From assembly GCA_017397695.1 (NCBI GenBank), contig JAFQIF010000102.1:1-28061 (forward strand): a DNA stretch of 28,061 bases, written 5' to 3'. Position 1 is the stretch's first letter; every line of letters begins with the position of its first letter. Positions 22,089 through 28,061 of this stretch are shown piece by piece. Source of the stretch: Clostridia bacterium. Its GTDB lineage: Bacteria; Bacillota_A; Clostridia; Christensenellales; Aristaeellaceae. A program made the position numbers and the translations under genes. The notes beneath the pieces are model-generated. The model saw only the letters and a program-made list of their open reading frames with translations, searched no databases and was not told the DNA's origin.

Positions 22089-23746
22089 ACGTCCCCTCTG
22101 TCTCCCCCGTTCCCCTCCGCACTTTGAATCGCCTGAAGCACGCTGTCGCGGATCCTGTGTCCTTCCATCAGCCGGATCACCTCATGCGCCGGCAGCGGCG
22201 TACCCGCCTTTGCGCAGATGTCCACCGCCTGCATCAGGAATTCATTGTCCTGCGCAATCTGGTCCGGGTTGCTGCGCTGAATCTGCACGCGTACCGTGTA
22301 TGCCGGCCGGGGAATTCTGCCCGCCTGCGTCTCTGCTGCCACCAGCTCAATCAGCTTATCGCGCAGGTTGCCGCCCACAATGCGCAGCTTGCGCCCCGGT
22401 TCCATGTATTCGCTGAGCACCCACATGATCATCTCCACCATCTCGCGGAATGCATCTTTGAATCGTTCCGTATGCCAGCGCGCAATCTTGCTGCCCGCCT
22501 GCTGCAGGGCGTTGATCGCTGTGCCTGCCGTTACGTTCAGTCCGCCTTCGCCGCGCGCAAACTGGTTCTGACCGCAATCCTGCTTCATCGCGTCCGCCAT
22601 GTACTGCATCATCTGGTATACCTGGCTGTTAAGCGGCTGCGTCTGCACGGTCTGCAGCACCTCGCGAATGTCGCTGCCGTCCCATTCGATTACAGTCCGG
22701 CTCATATCCGCCACCTCGTCCGCATTCACGCCGCTGCCCCGACGGATAAAATGCCGCTGTACGCTGCTCTCACGAGCATTGTCGTCGATGTACTTGGCAT
22801 ACCGGTCAATGGCGTTCTGCGTCTCTTTGTAATCGTGAATCAGCCCCGAGCCGAATGGCCTGCGCCATACATCCCTGTACCGATAGAGCACAAACGGATA
22901 CATTCCGTGCGCATACACGCCCTGCGCATATTCGCCCTCCTCCATGTCCAGCCCAAATCCCGTCTCCGTGCTGCACAGCAGCGCCCCGCCGGCAAACTGC
23001 GCCATGTGAACCCTGTTCCGTCTGGCCACCGGATCAAACCGCTTGTACCAGAATTCCAGCAGCGTCACCTTGCTGTCCCCACCCGGCGCCTCCAGCGCAG
23101 CCTGCTCGTCCCGCCTGGCGTACTCGTCGCCCGCCACAAAACCTTTCGCGATCGGATAGTGTTCCTCCACCCAACCAACCGTCGTGTGCGTCGCCTTGAA
23201 GCATGCGCGTCCATCCTGAATATCCTCGTACATCGGGTCGGGATAGAAGTCCTCCGGATGCCAGCACAGCACGCTCGCCATGCCCGCGCCGTCCTCCAGA
23301 TCGTCATCCCAGAATACCTGCGCCACGCCCGTGCCCGTCACCACAGCGTCTTCCATAATCCGCTGATACTTGCCCGGCCAGCCCGCATGGTAGAGCACAA
23401 AGCTCACCACGTCCGTCATCTCCTCCGCGCTTTCCATCGTCTCCTCGCGCTCCGGAATCATCTTCGCCTCGGGCATGTTGTCAATCTGATCCGCCACCAC
23501 GTTGTCCACGCAACTACCCAGCGTGGTCATCGTCGGGCTCGTCCCGCTGCGCTCGCTCTGCCTTAGCTGACGCATCCGCCTCGCTTCGCGCATCTCCTCG
23601 TGCTCTTCGCGCAGCTGTTCGTGAAAGTGCTCAAACAACGCATACCCACGCCGCAGCAGTTCCCTCTCCTCCGCGCTCATCGGCTGTTCAATGCCCCGCA
23701 GTTCCGCGCTGCGCACATCGCCCATCACCCGATTCCTTCTCTTCAT
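22061..23746 (-). CDS. Phage portal protein (P22-like)
   Basis: The 561-residue protein forms the dodecameric ring through which DNA enters and leaves the head. The central segment YHAGWPGKYQRIMEDAVVTGTGVAQVFWD (about 118-147) and HPEDFYPDPMYEDIQDGRAC are typical of portals in this family. SGLIHDYKETQNAIDRYAKYIDDNARE (about 316-342) is the conserved stem helix region. TAGTAINALQQAGSKIARWHTERFKDAFREMVEMI near 430-465 is the wing/crown helix. An N-terminal charged coiled coil (residues 25-60) is notable. The ATG follows AAAGGAG. It lies 273 bases after the large terminase, an unusually long gap for a packaging operon, filled by hairpins. Confidence 0.92.
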   Translation of the reverse strand: MKRRNRVMGDVRSAELRGIEQPMSAEERELLRRGYALFEHFHEQLREEHEEMREARRMRQLRQSERSGTSPTMTTLGSCVDNVVADQIDNMPEAKMIPEREETMESAEEMTDVVSFVLYHAGWPGKYQRIMEDAVVTGTGVAQVFWDDDLEDGAGMASVLCWHPEDFYPDPMYEDIQDGRACFKATHTTVGWVEEHYPIAKGFVAGDEYARRDEQAALEAPGGDSKVTLLEFWYKRFDPVARRNRVHMAQFAGGALLCSTETGFGLDMEEGEYAQGVYAHGMYPFVLYRYRDVWRRPFGSGLIHDYKETQNAIDRYAKYIDDNARESSVQRHFIRRGSGVNADEVADMSRTVIEWDGSDIREVLQTVQTQPLNSQVYQMMQYMADAMKQDCGQNQFARGEGGLNVTAGTAINALQQAGSKIARWHTERFKDAFREMVEMIMWVLSEYMEPGRKLRIVGGNLRDKLIELVAAETQAGRIPRPAYTVRVQIQRSNPDQIAQDNEFLMQAVDICAKAGTPLPAHEVIRLMEGHRIRDSVLQAIQSAEGNGGDRGDVGAIAPNRI

Positions 23747-23762
23747 TCATGCTCCTTTCTTA

Positions 23763-23864
23763 GGGCTGCCGCCCCAAACCCTGCCCGGGGGGATTTATCC
23801 TCCGAACCCCCATCGTCGTTTCGCTCCTGTTTTAACCCGCTAATCATGGCAAGCTCCGTTTGCC
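23763..23864 (-). repeat. Multi-hairpin 5' element, copy E (upstream of portal)
   Basis: On the minus strand: GGCAAACGGAGCTTGCC, ATGATTAGC, AGGAGCGAAACGACGA, an imperfect GGGGG/CCCCC hairpin with core GGATAAATCC, GCAGGGTTTGGGG and GGGCGGCAGCCC. It ends six bases before AAAGGAG of the portal gene. It is more diverged than B and C but keeps the same order. Confidence 0.7.
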
Positions 23865-23967
23865 AACAGACAATCTGCCGATCATCTCAAGCCTCCCTGT
23901 AGGAGAGGGGCTCTGCTCCTCCCCTTTCCCTCCCCTTCTTCAAACAGCCGCGAAGCGCAATGGAGTT

Positions 23968-24009
23968 CGGGGCACTGCCCCGGGCCGGGGCCTGGGGATG
24001 CACTCCCCA
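23968..24009 (-). repeat. Two hairpins after the large terminase gene
   Basis: CGGGGC/GCCCCG (3-base loop) and TGGGGA/TCCCCA (5-base loop) stand side by side just past the terminase stop codon. There is no T run. With element E they fill the 273-base gap 23747-24019, which contains no gene that I can support. Confidence 0.6.
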
Positions 24010-24019
24010 ACGTTCCCCG

Positions 24020-25420
24020 TCATCCTGCCAGCGGATCAAACCTCTTCGCCTTTTTCTTCACCGTCTGCGCTCTAGGCGCAATCGGTCTGCTCATCAGAAA
24101 ATACCGCGTCTCGTCGTAGATGTGATCTTCACCGCTTGTGTCAATGTCCTCCGGCCGCCGTCCATCATATACCAACCCCGGAATCGTCCGGATAAAATCC
24201 CTGCAGTTTTCAAATACATAGAGCATTGGCTTTCCATCCTCGCCAAATTTGAGCCGTTCGTGCAGCTGCATTTTCCCCGGAAGCCGCGTGTTGTCCCCCT
24301 TGCGGAATGTCACCCCGCCAAATCCCTTGCGGATCTGCTCCTCCACGCTCATGCCCCGGCTTCTGTCCCAGATCGCCGGATCGGCAATCCCCGTCGGCCG
24401 TATGCCATCCTCAAATTCGCTTTCCAGCAGCGTCGCCAGTTCCTGTGCAATCTCGCCCGGCGACAGCATCACACCCGTGTTCGCCTCTCCCGGCACGCAG
24501 CCATACAGTTCCTTGTAGCGGTATACCCGCCCCTCCTCGTCCACAGCCCATACGCCGAATGAAAACGGCCGCGTGTATCCGTGATCAAAGCTCACGTACC
24601 GCGGCCAGTGATAAGGGATTTCAAACGGACGAATCACATGTGTGTTGATCCCATCCTCGTAGTGCTTTGGATCATCTGTAAACTCCGGAAACGCCTGTCC
24701 GTCAAAGGCGTCCCATTTGCCGTGCAGCAGCGCTTCTTTGAGCGCCCGCGGCTTCTGTTCCAGTTCGATCACGTAATCCCGGGTGATATGCGGATTATCC
24801 GTCGCCAGCGCCGGAATGTATTCAATCCGCCGCACGGCGACGCTCCCCAGCACCTCGCTCTTCACCGCCATTTCCCGGATTCTCCGCCCGCAGTCCGTCG
24901 CATCCACAAACCGTGCCTTCACCCACGCATGTCCCGGTCCGCCCGGATTGCTCGCGCAGCGCACGCATGGAATAATCCCCAGCTTCTTTTCCGCCCGCAG
25001 CCTCGTTCGCAGGTAGTCATACATCCCTTTGGTAAAGTGCGTCAGCTCATCAAAATACAGCCAGTGAATTTCCGCGCCCTGGTACTTGAGCAGGCCTTCT
25101 CCCTCGTTGCTCAAATGGCAGAAATGCGCCACGCTCCCGTTGATGAATTTCATCTCGTGCGTGCTCGCCGTGTATTTGGCCAGCTCCTTGGGCACAATGC
25201 TCAGCATCGTCTTCACCAGCGTCATCTCCAGTTCCGGATATGTCCGCCTGAATAAATACGCATGTGTCCCCGGATATTGCATCAGCCGCATAAATGCGTC
25301 CCAGCAGATCGCATAGCTCTTTCCGCCGCCCGCCGCGCCGCCGTAGAGCACCTCGTCCGCCTCGCTCGCATGGAATATCGCCTGCCTCAGTGTCGGCTTA
25401 TACGCAAGCTCTACATTCAC
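24020..25420 (-). CDS. terL: Phage terminase large subunit
   Basis: The 466-residue protein is the DNA-packaging motor and headful nuclease. Walker A is GGAAGGGKS at 27-35, Walker B LYFDE at 121-125, and the coupling motif lies near ASNPGGPGHAW (156-166). The C-terminal RNase-H-like nuclease shows YVSFDHGY (275-282, Asp279) and ADPAIWDRS further on. These are hallmarks of Terminase_6-type large subunits. The GTG start overlaps the stop of the small subunit by four bases (GTGA), with GGAG seven bases before. Length is normal and no motif is lost, so the motor looks functional. Confidence 0.95.
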   Translation of the reverse strand: MNVELAYKPTLRQAIFHASEADEVLYGGAAGGGKSYAICWDAFMRLMQYPGTHAYLFRRTYPELEMTLVKTMLSIVPKELAKYTASTHEMKFINGSVAHFCHLSNEGEGLLKYQGAEIHWLYFDELTHFTKGMYDYLRTRLRAEKKLGIIPCVRCASNPGGPGHAWVKARFVDATDCGRRIREMAVKSEVLGSVAVRRIEYIPALATDNPHITRDYVIELEQKPRALKEALLHGKWDAFDGQAFPEFTDDPKHYEDGINTHVIRPFEIPYHWPRYVSFDHGYTRPFSFGVWAVDEEGRVYRYKELYGCVPGEANTGVMLSPGEIAQELATLLESEFEDGIRPTGIADPAIWDRSRGMSVEEQIRKGFGGVTFRKGDNTRLPGKMQLHERLKFGEDGKPMLYVFENCRDFIRTIPGLVYDGRRPEDIDTSGEDHIYDETRYFLMSRPIAPRAQTVKKKAKRFDPLAG

Positions 25421-25821
25421 GCTTCATCTCCGCTCCTTTTCGGCATCCCCACCTTGGGCATTCCGCCCGCAAATGTAATCCGTATGTCCCTCTTTTCCTC
25501 CTTGGGCACGCGTACCCCGGCTCTGTCCAGTATGTCCATCGCTGCGCGCTGCGTCACGCTCAGCGCCGACTCCTGCGCCCGCATCAGCTCCGCCTGCTTG
25601 CGCGCAGCCTCTTCCGCGCTCTCGTTCACACAGATCTGTGCGCGTAGCTTCGCCGCCTCGCTTCGCCTCCTATACGGCTCCAGCAGTTTCCTGTCGCTGA
25701 GCACGCCCGTCACCGTCCGCTGTGAAATTCCCAGTTCCCTTGCGATCTCCTCCGGTTCTCTCGCCTCCTCAAAGTACGCATACAACAGCCGTTTCTTCTT
25801 TTCTTCCGACAGCTTGCCCAC
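25417..25821 (-). CDS. terS: Phage terminase small subunit-like DNA-binding protein
   Basis: The 134-residue protein starts with a helix-turn-helix (EEKKKRLLYAYFEEAREPEEIARELGISQRTVTGVLSDRKLLEPYRR, about residues 6-52), followed by a long helical region suited to oligomer formation. It is encoded directly before and overlapping the large subunit, as expected for the subunit that recognises the packaging site. The start is GTG, preceded by GGGAGG about ten bases away. Sequence alone would only say HTH protein; the position makes the terminase call. Confidence 0.82.
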   Translation of the reverse strand: MGKLSEEKKKRLLYAYFEEAREPEEIARELGISQRTVTGVLSDRKLLEPYRRRSEAAKLRAQICVNESAEEAARKQAELMRAQESALSVTQRAAMDILDRAGVRVPKEEKRDIRITFAGGMPKVGMPKRSGDEA

Positions 25822-25860
25822 CGACGCTCTTCCTCCCTTCTTCCCGATTCAGGGCAAAGC

Positions 25861-25885
25861 AAAAGCCGCCTCCTTCGGAAGCGGC
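25861..25885 (-). terminator. Terminator between the regulator and the small terminase gene
   Basis: On the minus strand GCCGCTTCC and GGAGGCGGC form a 9-bp stem with one mismatch and a 3-base loop, followed by TTTTGCTTT. It lies after the promoter-like site at 25914-25943 and 40 bases before the small terminase start, so packaging genes need readthrough or antitermination if transcribed from upstream. Confidence 0.72.
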
Positions 25886-25913
25886 CGCCCGTCTGTTCTC
25901 TTTTCGTGAGTAT

Positions 25914-25943
25914 ATCATAGCATACGTATATCCGTCCCTGCAA
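25914..25943 (-). promoter_or_regulatory. Possible late promoter of the packaging and structural genes
   Basis: On the minus strand TTGCAG (25938-25943) and TATGAT (25914-25919) are separated by 18 bp, weaker than the host promoters in this window. An activator-dependent late promoter is plausible because the regulator gene lies directly upstream, but this is an inference. Confidence 0.45.
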
Positions 25944-25962
25944 GCTGACGCTTCGGGACACT

Positions 25963-26349
25963 TCACGCCGCTTCAATCTCGCGCTTGTAGCGTGCGCATT
26001 GGCGCAGGCTTCTGTCAATCGCCTCCGCCGTTTCCTCCATTGTAAACCCGCCAATGTAATACATCGCACAAAACGCATAGTGCTCCGGCCGCATGCCGTC
26101 CATCCACCTTCTCGCCTCTTCCTCGTAGGCGTGCAGGCGTTCGCTCTCCCGCCTTAGCATCCGCTCCATCGCGTCCCGCTTCTCAATCTGTACGTCCAGC
26201 CCGCGGCAAACGCCGCCCGTCGCCCGCGGCATACCGTCCACCCTCAGGCTGTGCAGGCCGTCCCGCGCATATCCCTTCATCTGGTTGTTTATTCCCCGCA
26301 CCAGCAGCACCTGAGAGCGCACCCTGTGCAGCGCGTCTTTCCTGCTCAT
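25963..26349 (-). CDS. ArpU/sigma-region-4-like phage transcription regulator
   Basis: The 128-residue protein has a helical, basic N-terminal half (RGINNQMKGYARDGLHSLR, then EKRDAMERMLRRESERLHAYEEEARRWM). Its C-terminal helix-turn-helix is like sigma-70 region 4 or the DUF1492/ArpU/RinA group: HYAFCAMYYIGGFTMEETAEAIDRSLRQCARYKREI (about 91-126). Members of this group switch on late phage genes and are usually encoded just before the terminase genes, as here. The ATG has GGGAGG seven bases upstream and overlaps the stop of the 32-codon gene by four bases. A longer form to 26400 would overlap that gene out of frame and is less likely. Confidence 0.82.
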   Translation of the reverse strand: MSRKDALHRVRSQVLLVRGINNQMKGYARDGLHSLRVDGMPRATGGVCRGLDVQIEKRDAMERMLRRESERLHAYEEEARRWMDGMRPEHYAFCAMYYIGGFTMEETAEAIDRSLRQCARYKREIEAA

Positions 26350-26444
26350 CGCCCGTCCTCCCGCGCTGCCGCCGTTCCCGCCGTCATACATCCTCCGCAT
26401 CCGTCACATTCCTCCTTCCAGTTCATCACACAAAAAAACGCCAT
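26346..26444 (-). CDS. 32-residue cysteine-rich miniprotein (CxxCxxC)
   Basis: This short gene opens the SOS-controlled transcript. It begins MAFFCVMNWKEE, continues with the CDGCGGC motif at residues 13-19 and ends in an Ala-rich tail. Four cysteines are present; the three-cysteine cluster could bind zinc or an iron-sulfur centre. The ATG follows an excellent AAGGAGG five bases away, and the stop overlaps the start of the regulator as ATGA, the same coupling used elsewhere in this module. These two facts are the evidence that it is translated. An internal ATG at codon 7 is a possible alternative start. Function is unknown. Confidence 0.7.
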   Translation of the reverse strand: MAFFCVMNWKEECDGCGGCMTAGTAAAREDGR

Positions 26445-26471
26445 ATCTTCCTCCTTTTCCCATTTAAATGC

Positions 26472-26483
26472 GAACGTATGTTC
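26472..26483. promoter_or_regulatory. LexA (SOS) operator
   Basis: GAACGTATGTTC is a perfect GAAC-N4-GTTC inverted repeat. With its flanks it matches the Bacillus-type LexA consensus CGAACRNRYGTTYC at 13 of 14 positions. It lies directly after the -10 box of the phage-module promoter, covering the expected start point, where bound LexA would block RNA polymerase. Confidence 0.85.
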
Positions 26484-26485
26484 TC

Positions 26486-26514
26486 ATTATACCGATCATC
26501 GCTCCTTTCGTCAA
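26486..26514 (-). promoter_or_regulatory. Strong promoter of the phage module
   Basis: On the minus strand TTGACG (26509-26514) and TATAAT (26486-26491) are separated by 17 bp. The start would be near 26479, inside the LexA operator, about 35 bases before the miniprotein ATG. Confidence 0.82.
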
Positions 26515-26520
26515 CCCCAA

Positions 26521-26557
26521 AAAGAAAAGCGGCGGATGCATCCGTCGACGCATCCGC
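26521..26557 (-). terminator. Intrinsic terminator of the UDP-sugar dehydrogenase gene
   Basis: On the minus strand GCGGATGC and GCATCCGC form an 8-bp stem around a 10-base loop, followed by CGCTTTTCTTTTT. It isolates the phage module from host transcription just upstream of the SOS promoter. Confidence 0.82.
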
Positions 26558-26567
26558 GCTCATCTTC

Positions 26568-27770
26568 TCAGTCTCTTCTGTACAGGTCTCTCGTGTATAC
26601 CTTTTCTTCCACATCCGCCAGATCTTCGTGCCAGCGGTTGGCAATGATCACGTCACACTTTGCCTTGAATGCTTCCAGGTCGCGCATCACCAGGCTGCTG
26701 AAGAAGCGTTCCTCCTTCATCGCCGGCTCATACACAACCACTTCCACGCCCTTGGCCTTGATGCGCTTCATCACGCCCTGAATGCTGCTCTGGCGGAAGT
26801 TGTCGCTGCCCGCCTTCATCGTCAACCGGTATACGCCCACCACCGGATGATCCTTGTGCGGGAATCCTGCCCGCTCCAGAATCCGCTCAGCAATGAAGTC
26901 CTTTCTCGTTCTGTTTGCATCCACAATCGCGCCAATGATGTTGTTGGGCACGTTGTCGTAGTTCGCCAGCAGCTGCTTGGTATCCTTGGGCAGGCAATAT
27001 CCACCGTAACCAAAGGATGGATTGTTGTAATGGCTTCCGATTCTCGGATCCAGACACACGCCCTCAATAATCGCCTGCGTATCCAGGCCGCGCACCTCCG
27101 CATAGGTGTCCAGCTCGTTGAAAAAGCTCACCCGCAGCGCCAGATATGTGTTGGCAAACAGCTTCACCGCTTCCGCTTCCGTCGGGCTGGTGTAGAGCAC
27201 CTGAACGTCCTCTTTGACGGCGCCCTCCTTAAGCAGCTGCGCAAACGTGCGCGCCGCCTTCTCCATCTTCTCGTTTCCCTTCGGCGCACCCACGATAATG
27301 CGGCTGGGATACAGGTTGTCGTACAGCGCCCGGCCCTCGCGCAGGAATTCCGGCGAAAACATCACGTTGTCCGCACCCAGCTCCTCGCCGATGCTCCGCG
27401 TGTATCCCACAGGAATCGTGGACTTGATCACAATTGCCGCATCAGGGTTCACACGGTTCACCTGACAGATCACGCTCTCCACGCTCGATGTATCAAAGTA
27501 GTTCAGCTTGGGGTCGTAGTTCGTCGGCGTAGAAATCACCACGATCTCCGCCTCCCTGTACGCGCTGTCGCCGTCCAGCGTCGCCGTCAGGTTCAGCTCC
27601 TTTTCAGCAAGATACTGCTCAATCTCTGCATCCTGAATCGGCGAAATCCTGCGATTGATCATTTCCACCTTTTCCGGCACCACATCCACCGCCGTCACCT
27701 CATGGTGCTGGCTCAGCAGTACCGCAATCGACAGGCCCACATAACCCGTGCCCGCAACCGCAATCTTCAT
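26568..27770 (-). CDS. UDP-glucose 6-dehydrogenase family protein
   Basis: The 400-residue enzyme belongs to the UDP-glucose/GDP-mannose dehydrogenase family and oxidises the sugar C6 alcohol to a carboxylate with two NAD, giving UDP-glucuronate for surface polymers. Visible are the NAD-binding GTGYVG at 7-12, STPTNY near 80-85, STIPVG near 117-122, SPEFLREG at 139-146, Lys203 in EAVKLFANT and the catalytic Cys259 in [10 protein letters not shown]. Length is typical of the short bacterial Ugd form. The ATG at 27770 follows AAAGGAAG; an extension to 27851 lies in the promoter region. It has its own promoter and terminator. UDP-glucose as substrate is inferred from the family. Confidence 0.93.
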   Translation of the reverse strand: MKIAVAGTGYVGLSIAVLLSQHHEVTAVDVVPEKVEMINRRISPIQDAEIEQYLAEKELNLTATLDGDSAYREAEIVVISTPTNYDPKLNYFDTSSVESVICQVNRVNPDAAIVIKSTIPVGYTRSIGEELGADNVMFSPEFLREGRALYDNLYPSRIIVGAPKGNEKMEKAARTFAQLLKEGAVKEDVQVLYTSPTEAEAVKLFANTYLALRVSFFNELDTYAEVRGLDTQAIIEGVCLDPRIGSHYNNPSFGYGGYCLPKDTKQLLANYDNVPNNIIGAIVDANRTRKDFIAERILERAGFPHKDHPVVGVYRLTMKAGSDNFRQSSIQGVMKRIKAKGVEVVVYEPAMKEERFFSSLVMRDLEAFKAKCDVIIANRWHEDLADVEEKVYTRDLYRRD

Positions 27771-27810
27771 ATCAAAACGCTTCCTTTCGCGTATATTCGT
27801 CTCCAATTTT

Positions 27811-27839
27811 ATTGTAATCGCTTCGCTTTTTCCTGTCAA
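27811..27839 (-). promoter_or_regulatory. SigA-type promoter of the dehydrogenase gene
   Basis: On the minus strand TTGACA (27834-27839) and TACAAT (27811-27816) are separated by 17 bp, giving a leader of about 35 bases. Confidence 0.82.
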
Positions 27840-27920
27840 GCCGGGGAGCATACTTGTCCGTTTCCGCCTGGCTCCCTTTCTATTTTCCTGCCGGTTTTGC
27901 GCCAGCCCCCCTCTCTGCGC

Positions 27921-27952
27921 AAAAAGAAAAACCCACGCTTTTCAGCGTGGGT
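27921..27952 (-). terminator. Intrinsic terminator of the tRNA unit
   Basis: On the minus strand ACCCACGC and GCGTGGGT form an 8-bp stem with a 6-base loop, followed by TTTTCTTTTT, directly after tRNA-Glu. Confidence 0.9.
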
Positions 27953-27955
27953 ATC

Positions 27956-28030
27956 TGGCACCTCCAAGGGGAATCGAACCCCTGATTTTGCCTTGAGAGG
28001 GCAACGTCTTAACCGCTTGACCATGGAGGC
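27956..28030 (-). tRNA. tRNA-Glu (anticodon CTC)
   Basis: Read on the minus strand the acceptor stem GCCTCCA pairs with TGGAGGT (one G-U pair), the discriminator is G and CCA is encoded. The anticodon stem TTGCC/GGCAA holds the loop CTCTCAA with anticodon CTC, reading GAG. The T-arm has AGGGG/CCCCT with loop TTCGATT. Confidence 0.93.
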
Positions 28031-28033
28031 TTA

Positions 28034-28061
28034 TGGCTGGGGAACTAGGATTCGAACCTAG
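28034..28061 (-). tRNA. 3' part of a second tRNA, probably tRNA-Gln
   Basis: Only the 3' end is inside the window: CCA, discriminator G, acceptor strand TTCCCCA, and a complete T-arm CTAGG/CCTAG with loop TTCGAAT. The implied 5' start TGGGGAA (U at position 1) is typical of tRNA-Gln, but the anticodon lies outside. It is three bases from tRNA-Glu, so both belong to one host tRNA operon. Confidence 0.75.

Noticed and set aside
21266..23566. 766-codon rightward ORF opposite portal and scaffold genes
   Set aside because: Low-complexity Arg/His-rich shadow; portal protein motifs lie on the minus strand.
26478..28061. 527-codon rightward ORF opposite the dehydrogenase gene and tRNAs
   Set aside because: It runs through promoter, terminator and tRNA genes and mirrors the dehydrogenase.

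Overview
The window looks like chromosomal DNA from a GC-rich anaerobic Firmicute of the Clostridia type, probably a gut lineage; no species is claimed. The basis is the gene families (YitT, NdoA-type MazF, BMP-family binding protein, type I AroD, MoxR/DUF58/transglutaminase operon), purine-rich Shine-Dalgarno sites, consensus SigA-type promoters, a Bacillus-type LexA box and tRNA genes with encoded CCA.

Layout. 1-5660 is leftward host DNA: a BMP-family nucleoside-binding protein with its own promoter, a YitT membrane protein, and an operon birA-acpS-nnr-mazF. From a divergent promoter region at 5.6-5.7 kb a rightward operon moxR-DUF58-transglutaminase runs to 10.1 kb and ends at a terminator shared with a leftward gene for an unrecognised 502-residue HTH protein. 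Next come a leftward pair, nahK-like sugar kinase and aroD, and a rightward tRNA-Leu(TAA) with a perfect consensus promoter. 14.0-26.5 kb is a compact leftward phage-derived module. Beyond it lie a UDP-sugar dehydrogenase and host tRNA genes (Glu-CTC complete, probable Gln cut by the window edge).

The phage module is the most interesting part. It starts at a strong promoter (TTGACG, 17 bp, TATAAT) with a near-perfect LexA operator at the start point. It then encodes a 32-residue CxxCxxC miniprotein overlapping a sigma-region-4/ArpU-like regulator, a second promoter-like site followed at once by a terminator, then small and large terminase, portal, scaffold-like protein, N4-gp56-type capsid protein, P22 gp4-like and gp10-like neck proteins, a coiled-coil protein, two fibre-like proteins, an SH3-only protein and a holin. 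All genes are intact. No integrase, repressor, replication gene or recognisable endolysin is present. This suggests a host-controlled, SOS-inducible short-tailed particle (domesticated prophage or gene-transfer-agent-like), although a decayed or satellite prophage remains possible.

A second theme is a family of multi-hairpin elements (five copies, all on the minus strand). Each sits immediately upstream of a Shine-Dalgarno site, in front of both housekeeping genes (birA, nnr) and phage genes (portal, capsid, 92-residue protein). They may be dispersed repeats or translated-leader structures and tie the phage module to its host genome.
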